From positions 62,001 through 126,000 of the forward strand of contig NZ_CAJYHX010000029.1 in NCBI RefSeq assembly GCF_913774285.1: DNA of 64,000 nucleotides. Direction: 5' to 3'. Under the pieces are notes generated by a model. The model did no database searches and was not told where the DNA came from. It saw only the letters and a list, made by a program, of their open reading frames with translations. This document shows positions 17,047-24,437 of this stretch, in pieces. Made by a program: the position numbers and the translations under genes. Source of the stretch: an uncultured Sphingomonas sp. (GTDB lineage: Bacteria > Pseudomonadota > Alphaproteobacteria > Sphingomonadales > Sphingomonadaceae). Within the stretch, counting starts at the first letter, position 1. Each line of letters opens with the position of its first letter.

Positions 17047-17094
17047 CAGTGGCGGCCACGCTGTTGATTGCAAGTTATGGGATGACCGCCACTG
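17047..17094 (+). terminator. Possible bidirectional terminator after the methylase
   Basis: An inverted repeat with 9-bp arms (CAGTGGCGG and CCGCCACTG) separated by about 30 bases, followed by ATTTTAT. It lies between the convergent methylase gene and the 80-residue gene. The long loop makes it a weak call. Confidence 0.3.
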
Positions 17095-17109
17095 ATTTTA
17101 TCGAAAAAC

Positions 17110-17352
17110 TTATTCGGATTTGTGGACGTTGATTTCACCAATGTCCAAGCTGACGACTACGTCGCAGGCATCGGCGGTGTAGTCGTAGATTGCCGGGATC
17201 TCGTCTAGAACAATCGCTGTGACCAAAGTGCCGGCCTCGATCCCCTTCTTGTACGTCTGAAATCTGAATATAACTTCAGAGCCAATGGTCGGAACCGCGT
17301 CGCTCTTTTCCGTGAATACGCAAGAGCCGCTCAGAAAAAACTTGATGATCAT
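17110..17352 (-). CDS. Hypothetical protein
   Basis: An 80-residue acidic protein starting MIIKFFLSGSCVF, with mostly beta-like alternation and the segment IGSEVIFRFQTYKKGIEAGT. An AGGAG lies about 11 bases before the ATG. Composition looks like a real protein rather than a frame shadow, and codon use is AT-richer than the phage late genes. I recognise no family. Confidence 0.55.
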   Translation of the reverse strand: MIIKFFLSGSCVFTEKSDAVPTIGSEVIFRFQTYKKGIEAGTLVTAIVLDEIPAIYDYTADACDVVVSLDIGEINVHKSE

Positions 17353-17396
17353 TACTGGTTTGCTCCTGCCGTGCTGCTTCGCGGGTCTACTCGCGA

Positions 17397-17699
17397 TCAG
17401 CGCCTAAGACCACGAATTATGCGTTCCCATTGCTCCTCGCTGTTCGGAAATCGATTGGGAGCCGTGGGCTCCTGTGCGCAAGGGCGGGCTCGCGCGCTTA
17501 CTGGACGCCCGCCGCACTGCAGGCAATAGAGATGGTCGCGCAGCATGTGCAGCGACGTCGACCAACGATGGCACCGATACCACCGCTCCAGGCGGCGCGC
17601 GTCGACCACCGCGCTGTGACCGCACCCGCATTGCACCAGCACGTTGAAGCCTCGGCGCGTGATGTCGCTGAGGGTCTCATAGCGATGGTTCGCGCTCAT
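17397..17699 (-). CDS. Small zinc-ribbon-like protein, candidate late activator
   Basis: A 100-residue basic protein with a cysteine pattern suited to zinc: VQCGCGHSAVV around residues 22-32, a Cys in WYRCHRW, and YCLQCGGRPVS around residues 58-68. The tail is Arg- and Pro-rich and ends EEQWERIIRGLRR. In P2 and relatives the late activator Ogr/Delta is a small zinc-finger protein of about 70-80 residues. This is the only candidate of that type in the prophage half seen here, and two matching palindromic sites exist before late operons. The sequence is not close enough to Ogr to assign it on similarity alone, so the role is inference. Confidence 0.5.
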   Translation of the reverse strand: MSANHRYETLSDITRRGFNVLVQCGCGHSAVVDARRLERWYRCHRWSTSLHMLRDHLYCLQCGGRPVSARARPCAQEPTAPNRFPNSEEQWERIIRGLRR

Positions 17700-17757
17700 G
17701 AATGGGCACCGCCGGCCCCGGGTTGCGAATGGAACATAACTAGAACATCATTAGGCG

Positions 17758-17997
17758 ATGCGTACCCGAGTCGACAACCCGCACGATCATCCAACCGGCA
17801 GCTCGTCCCGTTGCCGGATCTGCACCGCGAACGATCGCGTGGCGTTGATCGACGATCTCGCCCGCGCGTTGTGGGACAGCCGGCGCGGTGGAACACTGGA
17901 CGATGTCCCCCTCGACCAGGCGGGGCCGCACTGGCAGCGCGTCTTCCACGAGTTCGCGACCAGCGCGATCGAGATCCTCGACCCCGACCACCGCTGA
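17758..17997 (+). CDS. Hypothetical phage protein
   Basis: A 79-residue protein whose second half reads like a soluble helical protein (LIDDLARALWDSRRGGTLDD; PHWQRVFHEFATSAIEIL). It has a CRIC pair near residue 19-22. I recognise no family. The opposite strand has open frames too, but their Arg/Gly/Ala-rich content marks them as shadows. Confidence 0.45.
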   Translation: MRTRVDNPHDHPTGSSSRCRICTANDRVALIDDLARALWDSRRGGTLDDVPLDQAGPHWQRVFHEFATSAIEILDPDHR

Positions 17998-18549
17998 GGC
18001 GGCGGGGGCCGCCCCCCCTCGGCGTTGGCGCCCCGAAAAGAGCGCTTTTCCCCCCGCCTCGCCCGCCCCCTTTTCGTGTCCCTTTTGATGCGCTGAACCG
18101 CCTCTGAGAGCCCCCCAGGGGGAAAAGGCTGCGCCCGTGATGCACTTTGATGCACCTCCAGCCTGCTTCCGAGCACCGCGCACAATTTAGAAAATCAGCC
18201 GGAACGTCTCAGCGGAAGGGTATAGCGAGCGGGAAAAGTGTGACCGGGCAGACCGGCCATACTCGAAGAGCTTTAACCGTCTGATTTCGCACGATTTACG
18301 TGGTCGCATTAAGGGGCCGACTGGAGCAAACCGGACACCCTTGGTTGAGATTACCTGATTGAAAACAAAGGATATTATTTTTTTTCAGAATCATGGTGTT
18401 TGGTCGTGATCCGGTTTGGTCCCGGTTTGCTTTGCGGTTTGGTTGTAAGTCGTTGAAATCGCACGGTGGTCATCTCGGTCACACTTTCCCCGCGTGCTAC
18501 TCCCCAGCTTACGAGAGATAACAGGGCGTCGCGGCCAGCGGCGAAGTGT
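17998..18549. other. Non-coding segment with CCGGTTTG repeats and an AT-rich tract
   Basis: A 550-bp stretch with no convincing gene. It contains CCGGTTTG at 18411 and 18422, CGGTTTG at 18435, and the reverse complement CAAACCGG at 18327. Between them lies an AT-rich tract at about 18342-18394 that includes a run of eight T. An 18-bp sequence starting at 18229 (GCGGGAAAAGTGTGACCG) recurs inverted at 18476-18493 with one mismatch. The layout suits a replication origin, an integrase/excisionase arm-site region or an early promoter; no one of these is proven. Confidence 0.5.
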
Positions 18550-19002
18550 TCAATCTTTCACTGCTGCGCGCAGAGCTTCGAGCTGAGCCATGGCGCGCTG
18601 CACCTCGATCGATATGTATCGAGTGGTCGATACGCCTGGTGCCAAGGCCCAGTTGGCGACCCCGTCAGATACGATCAGCCCTCGGTCTCTCATGCGGCGG
18701 AGGTGGGATCTGAATGTGCTCCGAGATTCTACGCCAAGGCGCCGGACGAACGGCCATAGGACGTCTGATGATGTGCTCGTGCTCGGTGTCTGCCGCAGGC
18801 GATCCAACACCGCGTGTTCGACAAGGACGCGAGTCACGCTAGAGGCGCGAGGCAAAGGGGCTCTTTGTAATCCGTTCCGGCGGATCGCAGTAAGCTGTCG
18901 CTCGAGTCGGTCCACCTCTTTGTGAAGGCGATCGAGCTCGGCGCGTTTCCTACGCAGCGAAGATAGTAAACGACGCTCGGCAGAAGATTCTGGCTCGTCC
19001 AT
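18550..19002 (-). CDS. Coiled-coil protein with C-terminal winged-helix-like region
   Basis: A 150-residue protein. Residues 5-45 form a basic coiled coil (LRRKRAELDRLHKEVDRLER). The C-terminal half resembles a winged helix (LWPFVRRLGVESRSTFRSHL, then RMRDRGLIVSDGVANWAL), as in proteins that choose between DNA targets. The ATG at 19002 is preferred; a TTG at 19044 would extend it through an inverted repeat. A DNA-binding role, perhaps in control of the divergent small-protein/GNAT pair, is inferred from the domain and the hairpin-rich intergenic region. Confidence 0.5.
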   Translation of the reverse strand: MDEPESSAERRLLSSLRRKRAELDRLHKEVDRLERQLTAIRRNGLQRAPLPRASSVTRVLVEHAVLDRLRQTPSTSTSSDVLWPFVRRLGVESRSTFRSHLRRMRDRGLIVSDGVANWALAPGVSTTRYISIEVQRAMAQLEALRAAVKD

Positions 19003-19003
19003 C

Positions 19004-19189
19004 GCGTTGCATATCGGATTTTCGTTAGATTTTTGCAACGCCAAAAAGCGCCGAAATCCGGCTTAGCCTATTGACGAAGCCGTCAATATCAATTACGCGG
19101 GCTACCGCGTAATTCATAACGCCCCCTCTTGCGCATGCGGAGCTAGCATGCAGATGAAAGCCTTAACCGATTCAACCGTATGTTGAATC
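19004..19189. promoter_or_regulatory. Hairpin-dense divergent intergenic region
   Basis: Four perfect inverted repeats in under 200 bp: GCGTTGCA/TGCAACGC at 19004-19041 (22-bp spacer), ATTGACG/CGTCAAT at 19070-19087 (4-bp loop), AATTACGCGG/CCGCGTAATT at 19091-19114 (4-bp loop), and GATTCAAC/GTTGAATC at 19169-19189 (5-bp spacer). The last lies directly before the ribosome-binding site of the 62-residue gene, a usual place for an autoregulatory operator. The region separates two divergent genes. Confidence 0.6.
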
Positions 19190-19206
19190 ACTGGAAGGAG
19201 GCTCAC

Positions 19207-19395
19207 ATGGGCATCAAATCGACGGCATTTGGTCGCGTCGTGCTCACCGACGCCGACGCCAAGAAGTTTAAGAATCAGGTCACCTATGGCAAGCCGAAAA
19301 AAGAGGCTGCTTCAGGCGTGTCGATTGGATTGAAACTGAGCAGGGAACTGCAAAGCAAAGGTGCTATCACATTCAGTTTGAATGAGATGGCATAA
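19207..19395 (+). CDS. Small protein paired with GNAT, possible antitoxin
   Basis: A 62-residue protein starting MGIKSTAFGRVVLTDADAKK, with a GGAAGGAG ribosome-binding site 6 bases before the ATG; an upstream ATG at 19180 lies inside an inverted repeat and is less likely. The sequence is basic in the middle (KFKNQVTYGKPKKEAASG) and has a hydrophobic end. It does not look like the ribbon-helix-helix (DUF1778) antitoxins usual for GNAT toxins. The GNAT gene begins at the base after its stop, so the two are coupled. Confidence 0.6.
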   Translation: MGIKSTAFGRVVLTDADAKKFKNQVTYGKPKKEAASGVSIGLKLSRELQSKGAITFSLNEMA

Positions 19396-19941
19396 TTGGC
19401 GCTCCCTGACGAGCAACTGACTCTTAAGCAGATTGAGGCCGGGGACAAGCTCTCCGGCCTTTCTCTTGGGCACGCCGATTTCACGCCGCTCAAAGCATTT
19501 ATTCAAACGAAAGCAATGGCGTTTGAGCGGCAGAGTTTATCTCGCACCTATGGAATTTTCGGCGCGGAAACTAAAAACCTTAGGGCGTATATGACGCTGG
19601 TTTGCGGCGAGGTTGCGATCGGGGAGGAGGATCCAGTTCCAATCGACAACGAGGGTGTGGATTTCAATTATAAGCATTTCCCAGCGGTAAAGATCGCTCG
19701 CCTCGCCGTCGACCGTCGCTTGCAAGGGCTTGGCGTAGGCCAGAAGCTCGTCAATGTTGCTCTTGGCGTTGCCAAAGGGACGATCTGCCCTGTCGTGGGC
19801 TGCCGGTTCATGATGGTTGATTCGAAGCGTCAGTCCGTCGGCTTCTACGAGAAGTGCGGCTTCACGGTTCTCGATACTGTGGGCAATCGGGGAAGAGACG
19901 CGCCCGTCATGTTCATCGACTTGAGCAAAATTCCCGCTTAG
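19396..19941 (+). CDS. GNAT acetyltransferase, toxin-like
   Basis: A 181-residue protein with a TTG start directly after the stop of the small upstream gene. The acetyl-CoA-binding loop is clear (KIARLAVDRRLQGLGVGQKL), followed by CRFMMVDSKRQSVGFYEKCG with the tyrosine of the catalytic region. The IARLAVD-RxxQGxGxGxxL pattern and the preceding small gene are typical of TacT/AtaT-type toxins that acetylate aminoacyl-tRNA. The role as a toxin is inferred from family and gene arrangement. It overlaps the next, convergent GNAT gene by 4 bp. Confidence 0.72.
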   Translation: MALPDEQLTLKQIEAGDKLSGLSLGHADFTPLKAFIQTKAMAFERQSLSRTYGIFGAETKNLRAYMTLVCGEVAIGEEDPVPIDNEGVDFNYKHFPAVKIARLAVDRRLQGLGVGQKLVNVALGVAKGTICPVVGCRFMMVDSKRQSVGFYEKCGFTVLDTVGNRGRDAPVMFIDLSKIPA

Positions 19942-20444
19942 CGGCGCAATCCGGTACCGCGCTCGCAAGCGATGACCTTACGAAAAAGGAGTGCCGGCTC
20001 GCCGGAGATTTCATCGGTGATGGACGTAGGCGCCTCGCCGAAAATGGCGAGCGCTACGCGTTCCGATGACAAATTTCCGGCGCCGACCACCGCTTCAATC
20101 GTCATCATCGGAACTTTAGCCCTAGCGAGCCCAGCCGAGAGCTCGTCGAGCGCTGCAGCAAGCGTCTGGACCGCTAAACCGCGACCTCGAAACTCGGGCG
20201 CAACGGCATAGCCGACCTCGAAAATCGGCCCTTCTTCATCCCATCCGATCTGAACGAGCATCACCAGCACCATGAGCGTGCGATGCTGAGCCTGCATATA
20301 GGAGAAGCGCGGCTTATCATTGGGATCATCGCGCGCAACGAGAATGTCGCGGTTCGCTATGCCGGGCTGTACCGGGATCAAGCCTCGAGCGAAGGCCTCC
20401 TGATATTGGACCAGCGCGTCCATAGGGTCAGTCATCGCGGGCAT
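19938..20444 (-). CDS. GNAT family N-acetyltransferase
   Basis: A 168-residue protein of the RimJ/RimL-like branch: FEVGYAVAPEFRGRGLAVQT holds the acetyl-CoA loop, followed by LDELSAGLARAKVPMMTIEA and NLSSERVALAIFG, where the family usually has N-x-x-S. The substrate is unknown. It faces the toxin-like GNAT gene tail to tail. A 288-bp gap without a gene separates its start from the valine tRNA. Confidence 0.75.
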   Translation of the reverse strand: MPAMTDPMDALVQYQEAFARGLIPVQPGIANRDILVARDDPNDKPRFSYMQAQHRTLMVLVMLVQIGWDEEGPIFEVGYAVAPEFRGRGLAVQTLAAALDELSAGLARAKVPMMTIEAVVGAGNLSSERVALAIFGEAPTSITDEISGEPALLFRKVIACERGTGLRR

Positions 20445-20732
20445 TTGCTTCAGCCTTTCTCAGAATGACTGCCAACTTTCATATCCCCGATCAACGAGAT
20501 TTCGCCGCGTCCGAGAGAACAGGCAACTCACTTGGCAGCCTAGATTCGGGGGTTCCCAACGTGCATTTTTCGAGTGGCTTTCGATGCCGGGCGGCCATGG
20601 AAGGGCTCCTCGACGTTCGGGAATAGTTCGGGACGCACGGAGCCCTTCGGTGCCGCGCGTATCCGCTCTGTTCCGAAAATGCAGTGTTGACGCGTCCCGG
20701 AAATCGCGTAAATCCGCGCACTCCGGGCGACC

Positions 20733-20808
20733 GGGCGGTTAGCTCAGTTGGTAGAGCATCTCGTTTACACCGAGAGGGTCGGCGGTTCGAGCCCGTCACC
20801 GCCCACCA
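20733..20808 (+). tRNA. tRNA-Val (anticodon TAC)
   Basis: A 76-base cloverleaf with encoded CCA. The acceptor arms GGGCGGT and ACCGCCC pair, the D stem is GCTC/GAGC, and the anticodon stem TCTCG/CGAGA frames TTTACAC with anticodon TAC. The T loop is TTCGAGC. Confidence 0.95.
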
Positions 20809-20860
20809 TTTCCCTTCTTTGATCGTGCAGGCGGCCAAACGCGAGCCGTGCGGGCTTTCC

Positions 20861-20992
20861 CGCTCCCGCCTGCGGGAGAGGGAGGGAGCCGCCAGGCGGC
20901 GGAAGGGTGAGGGTGTGTGGGGCGAGTGCGGCCTTTCCAGCAACCCGACTCACCCTCACCCCGGCCCTCTCCCGCAGGCGGGAGAGGGAGAC
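20861..20992. repeat. Palindromic intergenic element (REPIN-like)
   Basis: Both ends are palindromes by themselves (CTCCCGCCTGCGGGAG and CTCCCGCAGGCGGGAG) and pair with each other over CCCTCTCCCGCAGGCGGGAG, with inner GGGTGAG/CTCACCC pairing as well. Comparable elements lie at 32147, 32290, 38544, 58908 and 63354. Confidence 0.75.
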
Positions 20993-21037
20993 CGACGCCG
21001 CTCCCCGGCCGAAAGCGCTCGCGCGCGCCACCACCTC

Positions 21038-21997
21038 CTAGTCGCGATGCTCCGCCAGCCGCGCCGTCAGGTTACTCTGCGCGTCGCCGTGGAGCGGCAC
21101 CGCGGCGGGCTGCACCAGCACGCTGTGCGGGGGCACGTTGTCGAGCAGCCAGACATTGCCGCCGATCGTGCTGCCGCGGCCAATCGTCACCCGGCCGAGG
21201 ATCGTCGCACCGGCATAGATGATCACATCGTCCTCGATGATCGGGTGGCGGGCATAGCGGCTGCGCGGGCCCGCCGGGGCCAGCCCCAGCGGGCTGCGCG
21301 CGCCGAGCGTCACGTGCTGGTACAGCCGCACGTTGCGGCCGATGATCGTCGTCTCGCCGATCACCACGCCGGTGCCGTGGTCGATGAAGAAGCTCGGCCC
21401 GATCGTCGCCGCCGGGTGGATGTCGATGCCGGTGCGGGCATTGGCGAGCTCGGAGAGGATCCGCGCGACGATCACCGCGCCCAGCCCGTGCAGCTGGTGC
21501 GCGATGCGATAATGGAGGATCGCCAGCGCGCCGGGATAGCTGATCAGGATCTCGTCGACGCTGCGCGCCGCGGGATCGCCGACGAACGCGGCGTCGACAT
21601 CGGCGTCGAGCAGGGTGCGGATCTCGGGCAGCGCGGCCGCGAACAGGCGGACGAGCAGGTCGGGCTGGTCGCTGTCGAACGGGGTGGCGCTGTGGAGCTG
21701 CCAATAGTCGAACTCGGCGGCGAGCTGTTCGCGCAGGATATTGAAAGCCTGGGCCAGCTGCTCGGCGACGAAATCGTCCTCGCGCGCGATGCCGCCGCGA
21801 AAGCCGCCGAGGCGGGTGGGGAAGAGCGCGGCCGCGACATGCTCGACGAAGCGGGCGAGCTCGGCGGGGGCAGGGAAGCGGGAAAGGCCGCGATGCTCGG
21901 CGCGGCGCTCGCGCCAGGCGGAGCGTACGCTGTTGAGCGCCGACACCGCATCGGCGATCTCGCCCGCAAAGGCGTGTTCGGAAACCGCGGTCGCCAT
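21038..21997 (-). CDS. Serine O-acetyltransferase, EpsC type
   Basis: A 319-residue enzyme making O-acetylserine for cysteine synthesis. The N-terminal third is helical; SYPGALAILHYRIAHQLH is the conserved serine-acetyltransferase segment. Then come left-handed beta-helix repeats: GIDIHPAATIGPSFFIDHGT, GVVIGETTIIG, RHPIIEDDVIIYAGATILG, with catalytic His in the HPAA and DHGTG segments. The length fits the long EpsC/plant-like branch rather than the 270-residue CysE of enterics. Only 3 bp separate its ATG from the stop of the symporter gene, so the two form an operon. Confidence 0.92.
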   Translation of the reverse strand: MATAVSEHAFAGEIADAVSALNSVRSAWRERRAEHRGLSRFPAPAELARFVEHVAAALFPTRLGGFRGGIAREDDFVAEQLAQAFNILREQLAAEFDYWQLHSATPFDSDQPDLLVRLFAAALPEIRTLLDADVDAAFVGDPAARSVDEILISYPGALAILHYRIAHQLHGLGAVIVARILSELANARTGIDIHPAATIGPSFFIDHGTGVVIGETTIIGRNVRLYQHVTLGARSPLGLAPAGPRSRYARHPIIEDDVIIYAGATILGRVTIGRGSTIGGNVWLLDNVPPHSVLVQPAAVPLHGDAQSNLTARLAEHRD

Positions 21998-22000
21998 GGA

Positions 22001-23299
22001 TCAGGCCGTCACGGTACGGGCCGGGGTGCCCAATGCGTCAGGGGCGAGCAGGCCGCTCTGGCGGGCGACGATGGTCGGCACCAGCGCCTGGCCCGCGACG
22101 TTGACCGCGGTGCGGCCCATGTCGAGGATCGGGTCGATCGCAAGCAGCAGCCCCGCGCCCTCGAGTGGCAGGCCCAGCGTGGACAAGGTGAGGGTGAGCA
22201 TCACCGTCGCGCCGGTGAGACCCGCGGTCGCGGCCGAGCCGACCACCGCGACGAAGGCGATCAGGCCATAGTCGGCCAGATGCAGCGGCACACCGAAGAA
22301 CTGCGCGACGAAGATCGCCGAGACGGCCGGGTAGATCGCCGCGCAGCCGTCCATCTTGGTGGTCGCGCCCAGCGGCACCGCGAAGGCGGCATAGGCCGAG
22401 GGCACACCCAACCGCTCGACCACTTCCTCGGTCACCGGCAGCGTGCCGACCGAGGAGCGCGAGACGAAGCCGAGTTGGATCGCCGGCCAGGCGGTGGCGA
22501 AGAAGCGCAGCGGGTTCAGCCCGTTGGCGAGCAGTAGCGCCGGGTAGACGACCAGCAGCACCAGCGCGAGGCCGATATAAATGGCGACCGCGTAGGCGCC
22601 GAGCGCCGACAGCGCGTCCCAGCCATAGCGGACCACCGCATCGCCGATCAGCGCGGCGGTGCCGATCGGCGTCAGCGCGATCACCCAGCGCAGCAGTCGA
22701 CGGAAGATCGCGAGCGCCGAGGCGTTGAACTGGAGAAAGGCGCCGCCCACCTCGCCGACGCGCACCGCCGCCGCACCGATCGCAATCGCGGCGACGATGA
22801 TCTGGAGGACGTTGAACGACAGGCCCGTGCTGGCGCTGCCGTCCTTCAGCGCCGTGGACGCGGTGAGACCGAGGAAATTGGCGGGAACCACGCCCTTCAG
22901 GAAATCGAGCCACGAGCCGGTGCTCGACGGCGCCTTGGCCGCGCTCGCCGCGACGCCGGCATGGAGGCCTGGCTGGAGCAGCAGGCCGAGCGCAATGCCG
23001 ATCAGCACCGCGATCAGCGCGGTGGCGGCGAACCAGAACAGCGTGCGGGCGACCAGCCGCGCGGCATTGTCGAGGTCGCGCAGCGCAGCGATCGAGGCGA
23101 CGATCGCGGTGAACACCAGGGGCGGCACCAGCGCCTTGAGCAGCTGGACGAAAATCTGCCCGGTGGTGTGGAGCGCCTCGCCGATTCCCGCCTGCCCGGT
23201 CGCGCGCACGGCGAAACCCAGCGCCAGGCCGGCGGCCATGCCGAGCAGTACCTGAAGAGCGAAATTGGGACGGGTACGGGTGGGAACGGCGTTGGCCAT
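22001..23299 (-). CDS. Dicarboxylate/amino acid:cation symporter (DAACS family)
   Basis: A 432-residue transporter with about eight membrane helices and two re-entrant loops. Family marks are FVQLLKALVPPLVFTAIVAS near the N-terminus, the serine-rich loop GFVSRSSVGTLPVTEEVVER, the ATTKMDGCAAIYP stretch and the final DPILDMGRTAVNVAGQALV. The ATG at 23299 has AAAGGAG before it, so the ATG nine codons earlier is rejected. The family carries glutamate, C4-dicarboxylates, serine/threonine or cystine. Being in an operon with serine acetyltransferase, uptake of cystine or serine is a fair guess. Confidence 0.87.
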   Translation of the reverse strand: MANAVPTRTRPNFALQVLLGMAAGLALGFAVRATGQAGIGEALHTTGQIFVQLLKALVPPLVFTAIVASIAALRDLDNAARLVARTLFWFAATALIAVLIGIALGLLLQPGLHAGVAASAAKAPSSTGSWLDFLKGVVPANFLGLTASTALKDGSASTGLSFNVLQIIVAAIAIGAAAVRVGEVGGAFLQFNASALAIFRRLLRWVIALTPIGTAALIGDAVVRYGWDALSALGAYAVAIYIGLALVLLVVYPALLLANGLNPLRFFATAWPAIQLGFVSRSSVGTLPVTEEVVERLGVPSAYAAFAVPLGATTKMDGCAAIYPAVSAIFVAQFFGVPLHLADYGLIAFVAVVGSAATAGLTGATVMLTLTLSTLGLPLEGAGLLLAIDPILDMGRTAVNVAGQALVPTIVARQSGLLAPDALGTPARTVTA

Positions 23300-23330
23300 G
23301 CGTGGCGGCTCCTTTCGGAATGCCACGATA

Positions 23331-23349
23331 TCCTATTCGCTAAGTAGGA
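23331..23349 (-). promoter_or_regulatory. Possible operator before the symporter/acetyltransferase operon
   Basis: A 5-bp inverted repeat TCCTA-N9-TAGGA about 30 bp upstream of the symporter ATG, in an AT-richer pocket (ATATCCTATTCGC). Rrf2-type sulfur regulators use sites of similar size, but this link is only a suggestion. Confidence 0.3.
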
Positions 23350-23424
23350 GAACAAAGAATTGCTATCAGCCGCATTGGGCCGGCTTGCGTCCGGGCGGTC
23401 GCGACGGGCCGCCCGGCGCGTGGA

Positions 23425-23793
23425 TCAATTTGCCTTGAACGTCGGCTTGTCACCGGTGAAGGCGACGGTGACATAGCTGTTGTCGCACAGGTTGATGTTC
23501 GACCAGACCGCGTTGGTCTTGTCCTCGAAGGTGGCGCGCACGTCGAATTTGCAGGCGCTCGCCGCCTTCTCGAAATGCACCGTGGTCCTGCCGCCCGGCT
23601 TGATCTTGCCGTCCTTGTTGAGTTCGGCATCGACCTTGTTGTCGACCCAGGCGCCGCCGCCGGCGGGAGACACTTCGATCTTGGTGATCAGCTTGCCGGT
23701 AGCGTTGGTGAGCATGAAATCCCAGTCGTCGGCCAGCGCGGGGCCGGCCGCGGCGAGGAACGCTGCGGATGCAATGAGAGCCAGTTTCTTCAT
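23425..23793 (-). CDS. Small secreted protein
   Basis: A 122-residue protein with a clear signal peptide (MKKLALIASAAFLAAAGPALA, cut before DD). The mature part is a compact beta protein: DWDFMLTNATGKLITKIEV, GRTTVHFEKAASACKFDV and CDNSYVTVAFTG, with two cysteines that could form a disulfide. Similar sphingomonad proteins exist, some mislabelled as argininosuccinate lyase; that label would be wrong here since no lyase motif is present. The start at 23793 follows GGAGGGAAGA. Confidence 0.75.
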   Translation of the reverse strand: MKKLALIASAAFLAAAGPALADDWDFMLTNATGKLITKIEVSPAGGGAWVDNKVDAELNKDGKIKPGGRTTVHFEKAASACKFDVRATFEDKTNAVWSNINLCDNSYVTVAFTGDKPTFKAN

Positions 23794-23862
23794 GGTCTTC
23801 TTCCCTCCTGTTGCGCAGCATGTTGCGCCCAACAGGTGCAGCGAGCAAGGGCGTAACAATGC

Positions 23863-24426
23863 CTATAGCGTGCGGACCAGCCGCACCGCGACGGCGATCC
23901 AGGCGGGATCGGTCACCACCTGCTGGCGGCCCCCTGCGCCGGGAGGGAGCAGCTGCAGCCGGGTGCCGTCGCGGCCGATCAGCCGACCGAACAGGAAGCG
24001 GCCGGCGGGGCGCGGCACCAGCACGTCGCGGTTGAGCGCGCGGCCGAAATCGGCGGGGGCAAGCCGCTCGCACCAGATGGCATCGCCGGTGCGATAGTCG
24101 CCGATGCTCGCCTCGACCGCGATGGCGATGGTGCCGGCCTCAGGGCGGGGCGGGACCAGCGTGGCGGGGCGGCGCGGGGCATGGGCACCGTCGGCCTCCA
24201 GTATCGCGGCCACGGGCACATCAGGGCGATCGGGAAGCTGGACCAGATCGGCGGCATCCACCTCCAGGGCGGCGGCGATCCGGTTGAGCCAGGCGACCGA
24301 GACGGTGCGGGTGCCGGTTTCCAATCGGCCGATCGTCTGCGCGGTGGTGGGCGGCTGGCAGCGGCGGGCGACATCATCGAGGGTCAGTCCCTTGGCCCGG
24401 CGGACTTCGCGTATCGCGGTGATCAT
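23863..24426 (-). CDS. XRE-family regulator with S24-like C-terminal domain
   Basis: A 187-residue regulator. Residues 1-62 are a Cro/CI-type helix-turn-helix (VRRAKGLTLDDVARRC, TAQTIGRLETGTRTVSVAWL). The rest resembles the S24/LexA-like sensor domain (YRTGDAIWCERL; LFGRLIGRDGTRLQLLPPG), without an obvious self-cleavage Ser-Lys pair. A 13-bp palindrome 12 bp before its start is its probable operator. The target genes are unknown; the divergent DUF6456 gene is a candidate. Confidence 0.78.
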   Translation of the reverse strand: MITAIREVRRAKGLTLDDVARRCQPPTTAQTIGRLETGTRTVSVAWLNRIAAALEVDAADLVQLPDRPDVPVAAILEADGAHAPRRPATLVPPRPEAGTIAIAVEASIGDYRTGDAIWCERLAPADFGRALNRDVLVPRPAGRFLFGRLIGRDGTRLQLLPPGAGGRQQVVTDPAWIAVAVRLVRTL

Positions 24427-24437
24427 GGCCTGCTCCT

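Noticed and set aside
17740..18183. 147-codon minus-strand frame and its overlapping companions
   Set aside because: Their content is Gly/Arg-rich without motifs, and they overlap a better plus-strand candidate at 17758-17997.
20733..20808. tRNA-Val as the attachment site of the prophage
   Set aside because: Phages usually sit next to the 3-prime end of a tRNA. Here the phage-like DNA lies on the 5-prime side, and no copy of the tRNA end was seen elsewhere in the window.
20684..22537. 617-codon plus-strand frame that runs across the valine tRNA and a palindromic element
   Set aside because: It starts upstream of a tRNA and then lies antisense to the serine acetyltransferase and symporter, with shadow-like content.
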